Source of the DNA: Spongilla lacustris
Taxonomy: Eukaryota; Porifera; Demospongiae; Spongillida; Spongillidae
Direction of reading: 5' to 3'
Length of the DNA: 64,000 bases
NCBI GenBank assembly: GCA_949361645.1
Contig: OX442417.1
Span: 15,781,427-15,845,426, forward strand
The position numbers and the translations under genes were made by a program. Shown here in pieces: positions 23,018 through 34,014 of this stretch; position 1 is the first letter of the stretch; every line of letters begins with the position of its first letter. Under the pieces are notes generated by a model. The model ran no database searches. It was not told the origin of the DNA and saw nothing but the letters and a program-made list of their open reading frames with translations.

Positions 23018-23460
23018 ACCTACAGGTTCCCAGACCATATATCACCAGAGACACATAACTAAAGGTTCCCTAGACAGGCACAAACCTACAGGTTCCCAAA
23101 CCACATATCACCAAAGACACATAACTAAAGGTTCCCTAGACAGGCACATACCTACATGTTCCCAAACCACATATCACCAGAGACACATAACTAAAGGTTC
23201 CCTAGACAGGCACATACCTACAGGTTCCCAGACCACATATCACCAGAGACACATAACTAAAGGTTCCCTAGACAGGCACATACCTACATGTTCCCAGACC
23301 ACATATCACCAGAGACACATAACTAAAGGTTCCCTCTAAAGGTTCCCTAGACAGGCACATCCCTACAGGTTCCCAGACCGCACATAACTAAAGGTTCCCA
23401 GACCACACATACCTACAGGTTCCTATACCACACATACCTACAGGTTCCCAGACCACACAC
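23018..23460. repeat. 66-bp minisatellite
   Basis: About five full copies of a 66-bp unit (AGGTTCCCAGACCACATATC, then AGACACATAACTAAAGG), followed by shortened units of 20-30 bp. The length is divisible by three, so one frame stays open and would read a 22-residue repeat. No codon bias or homology supports coding. Confidence 0.9.
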
Positions 23461-23691
23461 AGATGGCTCACCTTCAGATATGTCGACATCCTCCCTCCTC
23501 CCCCCCCCCTCCCTTCGGGAATGAATGGCGCCCCGCTCTCCCCTTGTAACAAAAGTTACCATACATGCGCGCACCCCACTGGCTGAATCAGCTGAAAGCA
23601 GACAGCACCCCCCCCCCCCCCACCCCCACCCACTAGTTGAATCGGCTAAAAGCGGACAGCACCCTGTCAAATGGCGCCCTCATGCCTTATC

Positions 23692-23727
<36 letters not shown>

Positions 23728-24129
23728 TTCCAGAAAAGCTGGGGGAGCCCATGGGTATGCTACGTACCGAGAACACAGCGACAGTGGACCCTTGTGTGGG
23801 ATTGGAGGTGTCTACATATTTTGTGCATTCCTAGGAGCACGAGGGGGAGAGGGAGGGAGAGGGTAAACAACCCTCACCACACCACACTACCACTAACAGT
23901 ATCCATGAAAACAGTGTGGTAGTATCCCGATTATGTCAGCGCTAGCTGCAGGTCTTGTTTGGATCGAGTCTAATCACCATGACAACACACATGCACACAC
24001 ACACCATGCACACACATACCATGCACACACACACCATGCACACACACACCATGCACACACACATGCACACACACATACACATGCACACACAAACAGGTCC
24101 ATCTAATCACATATATCTTCCAGGTATGC
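23461..24129. other. Low-complexity intergenic region
   Basis: A C-run of about 33 bases lies at 23695-23727 with shorter ones near 23610. 23570-23660 duplicates a GCTGAA(A)GC(A/G)GACAGCACCC segment. 23985-24095 is a CACACA/ATGCACACACAC microsatellite. No gene was recognised. Confidence 0.6.
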
Positions 24130-24358
24130 TACGAAGCTCAATGATAAGGAGCCATGTGCCACACCTCCCATAAAGAACAGGACATTTTCTTTCCAATTGA
24201 CGCACACTTCTAAATCAAACACAAGCCAATCTCTACTTGTAACCGGTGTGCTAAGGGGGAGTGTTGTGGGTGGGGCATTCTCAGATGGCAGTCTTGTCTC
24301 TGCCAAGTAGAGGTGTCTGTACCCAGAGCCTTCACTACTGAACAGATAGCGTAGGGAA
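24130..24358 (-). pseudogene. DPP8/9-like peptidase exon (S9B propeller)
   Basis: CCACCAG acceptor at 24359-24360. The frame reads SLRYLFSSEGSGYRHLYLAE and later VTSRDWLVFD and WKENVLFFMGG. This fits the beta-propeller of dipeptidyl peptidase 8/9 (SE-x-SG-x-RHLY, T-S-x-x-W-x-V, N-x-x-x-x-x-V-x-F-x-G). An upstream exon candidate is 24872-24951. Exons between these in the family are not seen, and no alpha/beta-hydrolase catalytic domain follows, so it is probably a relic. The 3' boundary is uncertain. Confidence 0.5.
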
Positions 24359-24871
24359 CTGGTGGGTGTGGCCAGACAAAATGTCAGTATGTTTATGACC
24401 TGAGGGAGGGAAGGGGAGAGAGGAGTGAGAACAAGGGGTGGTGGAGAGGAGAGTTCATTTTACCTCAACCACGACTATATGCCTTGGCTAACTTTAGTGA
24501 CCAAATGGTAAGGAACAGGTGACCAATTTTTTTCATGCTAACAAACAAGTCGTGTAAAGATGGCAGTGTGGTACATCTTTCTACCGAGTTAAGTCATCAT
24601 AACATTAACCACACAGGTAAACCTGTTAACAACCAAACTCCCCTTCACATGCAGCGGCTGAGGTAAGATGGCTGAACCCTTACTGCCAAACAAAGCTAAG
24701 CAAAATGTTTGTGTTAGCAAGTGCTTCTGACAGTTATTTAGTAAAAGCTGAAGGGAGGGAGGCGGGGGAGGAAGGGCAAAGGGAGGAGGGAGGGGGAGGA
24801 GGAGGAAGGAGAGGGGAGGAATGAGGGAAGGAGGGTCAGTAGCACAGAGCCCTCATTATTTAGAAGCTTAC
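24359..24871. other. Purine-rich intronic or intergenic DNA
   Basis: 24750-24835 is a GGA/GGGA-rich tract, similar to 38420-38510 and 41155-41210. 24467-24605 matches 470-600. No exon was recognised. Confidence 0.45.
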
Positions 24872-24951
24872 TTGAGTCCATCTGGTGCCCAGCCTATACG
24901 TGTCAAGTACTCAAGGTGAGTGATGTACTCTGTGAGACCTCTAGGAGTGAT
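24872..24951 (-). pseudogene. DPP8/9-like exon, in-frame copy
   Basis: Between a GACCAG acceptor and a CAA|GTAAGC donor the frame reads PRGLTEYITHLEYLTRIGWA without a stop. It is the best preserved of four copies of this exon. On the minus strand it lies upstream of the exon at 24130-24358, which supports one original gene. Confidence 0.45.
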
Positions 24952-25189
24952 CTGGTCTTCACATTAAGCTACACATAGCGTGAAAGCCTCACCCTAAACC
25001 ACACCTCCTATCACCTCCTTCTCAGACCTTATTATCAAATGAAAACTTAAGCAGCTTCAAAGAGGTGGCATTCCTGCACCCAGGGAAGGGAGAGTTGTAG
25101 TCCTTAATGGTCTGGGAACAAGACCAAAGGTTTCTATTACCTGTGTATGGTTGCCACCAGTAACCAGTGACATGGTCTAACTCCTCCTA

Positions 25190-26058
25190 CGAAACAACAT
25201 GATTTTGTGTGCCACTCTTGTCAAACAAGACTGTTGGGGTGAATTGGTATCCCTCACCTGCATTACGAAGGCGGGTTGACCAGCTGAAATCTTACGCAAA
25301 TTCAATACACATCTCTATACACATCTCTGATGCTAAAAAGGTTCAGCCTACTCCCCTTACATGTACATACAGGTTCCGAAATTGTGGTTGAATATATGTG
25401 ATGATATCCTAGGTAAAAAAACATCTCACCACTTTGGATATGCTCTGCTTATACACAAATTCCTACACATGACATACAAGGTCTTGCACAATATAATGGA
25501 AAGGACATCTAGCGCCAAAAAATCTGTCAGGTCAAGTGTCTATTACACCAGGTAATATCTCACTACAGTACATTTTTGGTATCTTCCACTATTTAGCTCT
25601 GTTGTCGTAAGTAGTATGGATAGCTGTACTTAATCCTAATGAAGTCCGTTGATGTACTTCATGTGACCTGCTCAAAGCAGCTCACAAAGATGTAATCGGG
25701 CCAATAGCATAGATGACCCGGCTTCACCTACACACAGACATACAACACACTCTGACGACCATCGTCAACAAATTCAAAGGCAAATCCTCACACTGCCATG
25801 CTGAAGTTCATCTCTCCACCATCCTCTGTAGACGTCATTAGAAGCATACCTGAGCTCACCATAGCCAGCTATGGATAGGATACCTTGCCCCTGTGCAAAC
25901 ACCCATTTGACACGACAACCTTCTGGTAATATAGACTACCACAGCATGGTGATGTGATTTCCCTCCAGCTCCATCAGTGAGCTCCCATAGATAAAATAAT
26001 AACAATTTAGTATTCAAATTTACAATCCAAATCATCATCAACACTACTAATGCAATAA
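25190..26058. repeat. Duplicated 3' flank of zinc-finger unit D
   Basis: 25540-26058 matches 640-1120 and 11630-12060. 25200-25550 matches 41680-41935. It contains no convincing ORF. Confidence 0.65.
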
Positions 26059-27249
26059 TTACACGTGGCATGATTTAAGATGGTAAACCAAACTCTTCTT
26101 ATACAGGTAAGATTTGGTACATCCACTGTTGCTACACCTCAACCTCTCACCACTATGCATCCTGCAGTGGGCCTTCAATGCATGTGAGCTTGTAAATGAT
26201 CTTTTACAGAAACATTTGTAAGTTTTCTTTCCAGTATGAGTGAGCATGTGTGTTCGCAGATTTGACTGCAGTGAAAATCCCTTCCCACATTGACCACAGC
26301 CATGTGGCTTCTCTCCAGTATGAGTGAGAATGTGTCTTTGCAGAGATGACTGTTGTGAAAATCCCTTTCCACATTGTCCACACTGATGTGGCTTCTCTCC
26401 AGTATGAGTGAGCATGTGTGATCGCAGATGTGACTGTTGTGAAAATCTCTTTCCACATTGATCACACTGATGTGGCTTCTCTCCAGAATGAGTGAGCATG
26501 TGTCTCCGCAGATTTAACTGCAGTCTAAATGCCTTTCCACATTGATCACACTGATGTGGCTTCTCTCCAGTATGAGTGAGCATGTGTGCTCGCAGATTTG
26601 ACTTTTGTGAAAATCCCTTTCCACATTGTTCACACTGATGTGGCTTCTCTCCAGTATGAGTGAGTATGTGTCTTCGTAGATATGACAGCAGTGAAAATCC
26701 CTTTCCACATAGTTCACACGCATGTGGCTTCTCTCCAGTATGAGTGAGCATGTGTGTTCGTAGATGCGACTGCAGTGAAAATCCCTTTCCACATTGTTCA
26801 CATGCATGTGGCTTCTCTCCAGTATGAGTGAGTATGTGTCTTTGTAGATATGACTGCAGTGAAAATCCCTTTCCACATAGTTCACACGCATGTGGCTTCT
26901 CTCCAGTATGAGTGAGCATGTGTGTTCGTAGATGCGACTGCAGTGAAAATCCCTTTCCACATTGATCACACTGATGTGGCTTCTCTCCAGTATGAGTGAG
27001 CATGTGTTTTCGCAGATTTCCCTGTTGTGAAAATCCCTTTCCACATTGTTCACACTGATGTGGCTTCTCTCCAGTATGAGTGAGCATGTGTGCTCGCAGA
27101 TGTGACTTTTGTGAAAATCCCTTTCCACATTGTTCACACTGATGTGGCTTCTCTCCAGTATGAATGAGTATGTGTCTCTTCAGATCCAACTGTTGTGAAA
27201 ATCCTTTTCCACATTGTTTACACTGATGTGTTCGTCTTCCTGATGCCAT
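26059..27249 (-). CDS. C2H2 zinc-finger protein, 14 zinc modules
   Basis: Intronless, 396 residues from MASGRRT. Twelve 28-residue fingers are followed by the family tail ([20 protein letters not shown]; end CHV). Finger 1 has the same recognition helix (QQLDLKR) as finger 1 of the gene at 1121-3991, marking these two as closest relatives. Both also share the 38-bp minisatellite upstream. Fingers 4-7 alternate LQSHLRT with LxSYLxR. An in-frame extension to 27327 runs into the minisatellite and is unlikely to be translated. Likely nuclear and DNA-binding; target unknown. Confidence 0.92.
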   Translation of the reverse strand: MASGRRTHQCKQCGKGFSQQLDLKRHILIHTGEKPHQCEQCGKGFSQKSHLRAHMLTHTGEKPHQCEQCGKGFSQQGNLRKHMLTHTGEKPHQCDQCGKGFSLQSHLRTHMLTHTGEKPHACELCGKGFSLQSYLQRHILTHTGEKPHACEQCGKGFSLQSHLRTHMLTHTGEKPHACELCGKGFSLLSYLRRHILTHTGEKPHQCEQCGKGFSQKSNLRAHMLTHTGEKPHQCDQCGKAFRLQLNLRRHMLTHSGEKPHQCDQCGKRFSQQSHLRSHMLTHTGEKPHQCGQCGKGFSQQSSLQRHILTHTGEKPHGCGQCGKGFSLQSNLRTHMLTHTGKKTYKCFCKRSFTSSHALKAHCRMHSGERLRCSNSGCTKSYLYKKSLVYHLKSCHV

Positions 27250-27276
27250 TTGTACCTGCAGACTGACAGAGACGTC

Positions 27277-27499
27277 CAGATGTGTACACATGCAGTGTGT
27301 TAGTGGTCCATGCTCAGATGTGCACACATGCAGTGTGTTCGTGGTCCCTGCTCAGATGTGTACACATGCAGTGTGTTAGTGGTCCATGCTCAGATGTGTT
27401 CACATGCAATGTGTTAGTGGTCCCTGCTCAGATGTGTACACATGCAGTGTGTTAGTGGTCCCTGCTCAGATGTGTACACATGCAGTGTGTTAGTGGTCA
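27277..27499. repeat. 38-bp minisatellite upstream of zinc-finger gene 3
   Basis: About six copies of the unit seen at 4041-4289, with small substitutions (GGTCCATGCTC and GGTCCCTGCTC variants). It begins 28 bp upstream of the chosen start codon. Confidence 0.9.
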
Positions 27500-28327
27500 A
27501 TGTGGTACTTGATTATATTTCCCACCACCCCTCCGGTCTTCACTTTTTTAATCTTCAATCGGACATACCAAATGTGATTACATTTTTATGTTGAGAAATT
27601 AGATGTGGAAAAGGGGCAGTCGGGGGCTTTATTTCTCCATAATCATGCAATGCACAGCACTATATTCTAGTCATAAATTAACATGGTATTTTTAGTGGAA
27701 TGGTTATCAGTGTACCGTATTAACACTGTAGAATCACCTAGTATATGTTACTTTTCCAGCTCCCTTACAATATTCGTAAAAACTTTGGATTTCAAAATAA
27801 TTGCAGCTGTTATTTATTCAGGTTAAGATTACCTTTTTCAAAAAATGGCTACAGTTGATGATGAAAGCAAAAATAGCCCTTTTCAAGGATTGTCTAGTAC
27901 AAAACAGGAAAAAGAATCAAATATTACTAGAGATAATATATAGAGGGATTGGAAACAGGACCAATCACACAAACTTTAACGTATGCAATGCTTGAATGCA
28001 TTGCTGTTGCATGACTTTCTGTACCAACTTGTTTATTATAAAGGACTGAGACCCATCGAAATCTAAAGGCAACTATGAAAGAGGGAGTGTGAGCCTTTAG
28101 ATCCTCTCATAAAAGATGGTCAAAGATTGTGAAATAGACAATGATAAGGAGGCACAGAGCGATGACAGTACTTGATTACCTGGAGCTTGAACAGAGAAGG
28201 TCAAGGCTAAACCTTCACCAACTGACTTCTGCACAAAGCCCGAATGCCACAACTAGCATCAAACATTCCTGGTTCCCCCCTCCCTCTCCTCCCACTCTGA
28301 CTGCATTCTTTAAATCTTCTTCCACCT
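27500..28327. repeat. Duplicated 5' flank of zinc-finger unit D
   Basis: Parallel to 4290-4787 plus 6332-6540, 10740-11400 and 14770-15810. It includes the short-ORF block at 28110-28290. It is cut by the CAC...GTG element at 28328 and resumes at 30246. Confidence 0.75.
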
Positions 28328-30241
28328 CACGGTTGTTCTGCATAGGCAATAGGTTTGATATTTGGAACAACCAATAAAATTTGCGGTACTTGCTCCAAAA
28401 TGACGGCTTCAGAGCTCATTAACTTTCAAGCACAAACCTTCCACATCTGGCACGTACAGTGAGACAAACAGGCCATCGGTAGTTAGGCAAACGTATGTAC
28501 TATCTTCAATATATCAAACGCATGTGTACGCTGTTACAACGTCGATGCACTACGCGTTGCGCAACCGAAGGCTTTTATTGGGCACGATCAGTTGTATTGT
28601 TATCTGGCTTTCGTTCTCCGATTCCTCCCTTATAAGTGCCCTTCGAAATAATACAGGAATGAGAGCATTCACTGGTAAGTCGAAATATTCTTTTATCTTT
28701 AGGTGCCATATTTTTCATATGTGAGGATGGCACGAACAACGTACCACACCAAGTCATGAATAATGCACATTCATGCCATATTACGTATATACAGTGTAAA
28801 GATGGTCGATTTATTCAGGTATGTGGGTGCAGGCTACAAAAAGCTCTTAAAGCTAAGGGCAAAACAGGGCAACGAAAGCCACAAATATTCGTCCGCTCCT
28901 ATTCAAAGGACTTCTTCGATATTGACGTTACAAGTGATGCTGTTGAGATCCACCCCCAGATGTTTTGCATTGTGTAATAAGGCATTGTTAGGGCAAAGGG
29001 GTGTCAAACCCCATACAAGTGCAAACACACATACTGGATACGTGTAAAGTATGTTTATAACTCTCCAATATATGTACATGTGCCAAAATAAGTAGGTGTG
29101 CAAGCCTTTCTGTACACTTAGATGGCAAGGCACTTTTAAGCCTGAACGGCCAAAATGCTACACTAGCTGATTACTTTGATTGTAGCCCTAGCACCCCCAC
29201 CAGTTGTATAGCAAGGCATCCATGCATACCCAGCCTTGGCACATGTATAAGTAATATTGACATCTGTGACGAACATGCATGCTGATGTATCCAATTTGTA
29301 TAGCTGTACTGCGCAGCCAATCCAGCTGCCATGTCACATGTGTTTGTAAGCAGTGCATCTCAGCACATAACCAAGTGCCCCTGTTGTTATGACTTGGCCT
29401 GTCTACAGAACAGTGCAGTGAAACTACCTCCAGATATGGTAAACACACTTCTTGGGGATGTCATGGTGTGCTGTACATTGTGTGGGCAAGGTATCGGAGC
29501 TGGTGACTATGATACACATGAGTGTAGTCAGTTCAGCAAACTACAACAACCATATGGTTGATTGGATTCACTACCACCATGTGGTTGTGGATTGATGGGT
29601 GAACACTTTACAGGGTCAATTCACTCCAAGTTTAACAACCTAAAATTAAATCAGTACATGACTCAGTTGAAAGGAACATTACTTCTCTGTATCACACAAA
29701 AATCCATTGTGCCACCCCACCACAGAAGAACGAAAAGCAACTAAGCAGAATATATATATATTTTAAACCTACATGTATAGATTGTTTATCTATAAAATGG
29801 CGTCAACTGCGCATTATAAAGCGAATATTCAGAAGGCAAATGCTTAAAGTAGAAAATATGGCACCCGTTAAACTAACAAAGAAACGTTCCAAAAACGTAC
29901 GTCCGTTGTTGGTTTCAAATTTCAGGTGACTTTATCAGGGCGGAATCGTCAAAAAACGGTCACTTCTCGTCCCTAGTCACAAAACACGCACCGACAACTC
30001 GCGCTTGGATATAACGTTCTGTACGACGGCATAACAAATGCTTTATATCGTTGATATCACCATTTCTCCTATATTTCATGGTGAAATAATCGAGGCTCAA
30101 CGTCTACAGGAGCTGCTCCAAATGACCCTTTTTGTGGACATGTTTTAGTTGCTATGGGCATAATGAGTTCCGTTGCTAGGTACTTATTATTCATACGGTG
30201 AGGGCCTATTGTCCAATTTTGTACGTATTGTAACAACCGTG
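28328..30241 (+). mobile_element. CAC-terminated TIR transposon with RAG1-N-like gene
   Basis: The 1,914-bp insertion has 10-bp terminal inverted repeats (CACGGTTGTT / AACAACCGTG) and a 4-bp target duplication ACCT (28324-28327 and 30242-30245). Three paralogous units (6545, 11405, 15810) read straight through as CCA(C/T)CTGTCT. CAC termini with 4-bp duplications fit the CMC/Chapaev superfamily. Transib/RAG elements also start CAC but make 5-bp duplications. The interior holds a decayed RAG1 N-terminal-like reading frame and no recognisable transposase core. 29750-30230 shows no feature. Confidence 0.75.
28756..29561 (+). pseudogene. RAG1 N-terminal-like Cys/His-rich protein, decayed
   Basis: Segment 1 (28756-28977) reads FIQVCGCRLQKALKAK, then FFDIDVTSDAVEIHPQMFC. 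The C-x-CG and F-x-IDV-(x)-D-(x)-IHP-xx-FC pattern is that of the conserved N-terminal region of RAG1. A frameshift follows the FC, after which CNKALLGQ continues. Segment 2 holds a RING-like piece (VTCVCKQCIS, in another frame), then CPCCYDLACLQ. A finger follows: LLGDVMVCCTLCGQG, then GDYDTHEC, comparable to the RING plus first zinc finger of RAG1. At least two frameshifts make it a pseudogene. RAG1-N-like proteins are reported from Chapaev-type transposons of invertebrates (N-RAG-TP, from memory). Confidence 0.65.
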
Positions 30242-30286
30242 ACCTGTCTACTTTCAATCGATGAATAGCACAAGTAAAAGCGTATT

Positions 30287-30482
30287 TTAACAATAGATCG
30301 TCACCGACGTGTAGGCACATAAATCTAGGCTTACTAAAGAGCCGAGCTCCAAAGCGAATTAAAAACGAAGCCCTATGCTTACATGTTACATTATTTGAGT
30401 TCAAAGTTTGCAATAGAACACCTACACATAGGCTAAACACCTACTTTTCGCCTACATGTAGGCGTTTGTTCGATCTATAATA
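30287..30482. mobile_element. TTAA-type (Kolobok-like) MITE
   Basis: Starts TTAACAATAGATCG and ends CGATCTATAATAA, with inner CCTACATGTAGG-type palindromes at both sides. It is the short, internally deleted version of the 6591-7625 element at the same unit position. Confidence 0.65.
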
Positions 30483-30640
30483 AACATGTGATGGGCACAG
30501 AACCAACAACGCACAGTGAAAATAATTCACTAAAACTGGCCACTATCTGCTATTTAATGTGAATTGATCAACTGCTCCAATAGTATAGTGCGTGGGGAAG
30601 GGGAGAGATGTACTCAAATCCAATAAAAAGTAGTAAAAAA

Positions 30641-32100
30641 TGTAGTGTAGCAGCCCTGGACTGTATAATTGGAGAACTTAAAGGTCGGCATACACGAGGC
30701 GACTTGTCGCATGCAACTCAAATGAATATGGACAAATGTTCCGCAAACCATCAGTAAACTAAACAATTACGGAACTTTTACCCATATTCATTCGAGATGC
30801 ATGCGACAAGTCGGCAGGAAGTCGCCCCGTGTATGCCGACTGTAATAACACCAGGGGATCATAAAGGAGTTAGGGTGCATGTGACAAGGATTTTTTTTGG
30901 TGTTTGTGTTTGGTGTTAGTATCTTTTTGATGCACTACAGTGGTGACACAGACGCCATTAACGTATATAATGGCTGAAGAGCATGCAGTTTCCCCACCTT
31001 TTGGTCTTCTCAGCCTGGGGTGTGTTTTCCTCAAGCCAAAGCATAATTCAACATGCAGAAAATAACCACCGATGACACTAAGTACTACTAAGCTACAACC
31101 ACCTGACTGTTAGACCTCATAACTCTGCCTCCTATGCCAATCTGATGGATGAGATGTTGGCTCTCTTTGGAGACCATTTTACCTGTTTCCTTTTTCACCA
31201 GCTCTTCCTGGAGCACCTTCCTGAAGATACCTGTGTCCAATTGGTAGATGCAGAGATCTGCATTAGCGAGCCAAGCTGATGCCCCTTGGGCGAGATAGGA
31301 CATGGGCTTCAGTAACAATGCTGTTCATCAACAACTTGCTGGACCAAAGCCAAAAAAAAGAAATATCGTTTTCCTGCTACTGGCAATCAGTTCCACCCTT
31401 ATTGGCAGCCAACCAGAGTCCTATCAAAATATATTAAAAACACGCACTCTTTTCCCTCCAATATTCCAATAGACCTATATTGAAACATCTCCTTAGTGGA
31501 TGTGTCCCATCCTTTATTGTGGGCAGACTTTCTACAATCACACTCACTTTTACTTGACCACAATTGCAAATGACTTGTTGATGCTGAGACTAACCAATCT
31601 GTTCTACTTGGGACAACCAGAACTTTTGTTCCCCATCTATCACATGTAACAACCAATATGCTTATGGAGTTCCCAGACATCACACCACCAGTTTTTACAC
31701 AGGCATCCATCAAGCACAAGGTAGAATTACCAAAGGTCCACCTATCCATGCACGTGCTTACCATTTACACCCAGACAAAATGGAAATGGTGAAAGTGGAA
31801 TATACCAACAGAGACTATGGGTCACATACAAAGGTCATCTAGCCCTTGGGCGTCCCCTTTACACAAGGTACCTAAAGCATCTGGAGGTTGGTGCCCTTGT
31901 GGAGATTAGACACCTCAATGATGTCACTCCTGTCCCCCACGAAGTTATCAATAGAACCCAGTTGCTGCAGACGATATCCCTAAAATTGCCATAGTTACTT
32001 CATTGGGCCTTTATGAGTTTCTCAGGATGCTTTTTGGACTGAAGAATGCCTCACAGGCTTTCCAGCGCATGATAGCCAAGCTTTGAACTTTGTTTTAGTG
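30641..32100 (+). mobile_element. Ty3/gypsy retrotransposon relic, unit D
   Basis: A 5' LTR-like end (30641-30939, with a MITE inside) precedes a gag start (MAEEHAVSPPFG at about 30970). A gag stretch near 31140-31240 reads NLMDEMLALFG and FLEHLPEDT. A pol region at 31550-32080 reads MEFPDITPP and LYEFLRMLFGLKNASQ, typical of Ty3/gypsy reverse transcriptase. Frameshifts and stops occur throughout. No 3' LTR was found. It is the homologous insertion of 16048-17835, retaining a different internal part. Confidence 0.75.
30682..30842. mobile_element. Harbinger-like MITE, 161 bp, TAA duplication
   Basis: Terminal repeats AGGTCGGCATACACG and its inverted partner CGTGTATGCCGACTG flank the element, with TAA on both sides (30679-30681, 30843-30845). 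Other copies of this LTR (16085, 8917, 17742) carry an uninterrupted AACCTAATAAC-type site. A 3-bp TAA/TTA duplication fits PIF/Harbinger. Confidence 0.8.
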
Positions 32101-32562
32101 TATATTAACAATATACTAATGGAGGTCGTGAGCAAACACTGTACACCTGTGGGTTTTGCACATTTTACATCGGCGGTTTTGTGGTTATAACAGAGTGCAC
32201 TAACACGGTTTCGCAGTTTAAACAAATAATAAAAGGCAGTTTGTGTTGCAACACAAAACACGTTTTTGACACAAAACATTGCACATAAGACGTTTAATAA
32301 CATTCACAAAACATTTCTCATTAAAATCAGAGATCATACCGGGTATATATGATCTCTATTAAAACGTTCCCAAGACATAGTTCACGTAGCCGCTAAGGGA
32401 AGAAGGTACAAACGTGTCTGGCTGGAGGCATGCACCGAGAAGACTGTGCAGTTGAAGGTACACGTACCGGCACTGCCTGTTCACTTTTGTTTCCTTGTAG
32501 CGTTCAAGACTTTTAATCAAATCATACATTCCACCTTCTTTTCGGTATACTTAGGTGTGACT
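32101..32562. other. Non-coding stretch
   Basis: No gene was recognised. 32320-32360 contains a short inverted pair (AGAGATCATACCGGGTATATATGATCTCT). From 32480 it matches the duplicated distal flank of 9020 and 17860. Confidence 0.4.
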
Positions 32563-32624
32563 TAGTTGGGCATAGCCCAACCTTCGCGGAAGCCAATACA
32601 CGAAGGTCGGGCTACACCCAACTA
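32563..32624. mobile_element. 62-bp hairpin MITE with 9-bp target duplication
   Basis: TAGTTGGGC...CCCAACTA is flanked by GGTGTGACT on both sides (32554-32562, 32625-32633). Paralogous empty sites occur at 9080-9092 and about 17930. The 9-bp duplication and TAG...CTA ends place it with the other Mutator-like small elements here. Confidence 0.85.
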
Positions 32625-32639
32625 GGTGTGACTCACCCG

Positions 32640-33609
32640 TAAGCATGCACGTGAAACTCGGAAGTCTAGCAGTATCCCGTTTCCATTCCCTACAGGTAGC
32701 AGATATAATTAACAGAGTTTCTCTGCCTGTAGCAAGGGCATCGCGCCCTATAGGACTGGTCCGGCCATGGCCGTACCAAATTTTAAGGACCACACCCACT
32801 GCACCCAACCACACACCCTAAATATTGAGGTTATATGAATTGATCATAAGTGCACGCGTTTACGATACGCGCATGAAGTACATGTAAGTACGCATGCAAG
32901 CAAAAGTCCGGTTCTGCTTTAAAGCTGCTGCATTTTTTTGTCCTTCTTTATGCCATTTATCAATGAGTTCTAGCTCTAGTACCAGAGAATAATAGCGCCA
33001 CATCAAGGCCGTGCAATAACTCCCAAAAAAGCGACCATTTCAAGCTGCCTAGTTTAATACCTGGAATTGGCTGCACTACGATGAACCACAATGAATGAGA
33101 ATCAAGCAAGACTAAATCATCTCCTGCCATGTGCATAGGGTTGAAGCTAACGCATTAGCCATTCATGTTATAGTAAGTGACTTTGTATCGGGTCATGAAA
33201 ATAGATCTAGAGTTACGCTCTTTGACGATACTAATGCTATTTCTTTCTTAGTCACCAATATATCATTATGTGATGATGTTCAGTGACTAATCATACTCAA
33301 CAGTAAAAAATGAAAGATTGAAAGTTGATTTGAAACTGATTAAGTAGAATGAAGAGGAAAGTTATTATTCATTACCACTGATTAATTGTACGCATTTAAT
33401 GTATGCAACTGTCAATCTCTTTATTTCACTAGGTCTAATAACATACGAATTGGTTGCACAAAATTAATAGCTTTCAATTAATAGCTTTATAGTGCCTCTG
33501 TATGTTTCAAATTCTTAATTATCCCTCGTGCTTCACAAATGGTCTATTCAGAACACTTGTCTCCACAATTCAAATGTTTTCACATAATTTTGTGTGAGTT
33601 TTTTCTACA
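32640..33609. other. Intergenic stretch without recognised features
   Basis: No ORF longer than a few dozen codons has support. 32750-32775 contains CCGGCCATGGCCG, also seen near the left end of the hAT-like element at 63290. The left end of the interrupted hAT-like element may lie here but was not located. Confidence 0.4.
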
Positions 33610-34014
33610 AAAAGCGTTGGCTTCTGGGACGGAGCGGTGGGGGAGCTTGCAGCGCTCTCCCACACCCCCTGGCTGGTCGGGAGGGGGCACCCCTCCTAGT
33701 CTCGTACCCAGACCCACACTCGCAGTAGCGGATGAATTACATCACCGCTACGCGAGAAATGGGTCTGGTAAACAGCCTAACAAAAGTCGTTCTAGGCAGT
33801 TTCGCGCCAATAGTGACGTAATGGGTGTAAGTCTCATTAATGGTAACAGTTAATAGCAACAAGGGAGTAAAAAGGGCGGAGCTTCGCCGCCATACTGTCA
33901 AACACAACGTGGCAGCATAGATATTAGACTGGAAGGGATTGGAAACCAGACCAATTAACACCAATCAACAAGTACAGTCCTGGCAGTTCAAGTCCCCAGG
34001 CCTGTACGAATAAA

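Noticed and set aside
22962..23339. 125-residue ORF with 22-residue repeats
   Set aside because: It is a direct consequence of a 66-bp minisatellite; units shorten downstream without regard to frame and there is no homology.
23525..23922. Poly-proline ORFs over the C-run (also 34747-35184, 37571-37756)
   Set aside because: They are created by homopolymer tracts of uncertain length inside repeats or transposons.
28524..28724. ORF at the left of the CAC element as part of the RAG1-like protein
   Set aside because: No cysteine pattern or similarity; the recognisable region begins after about 28756.
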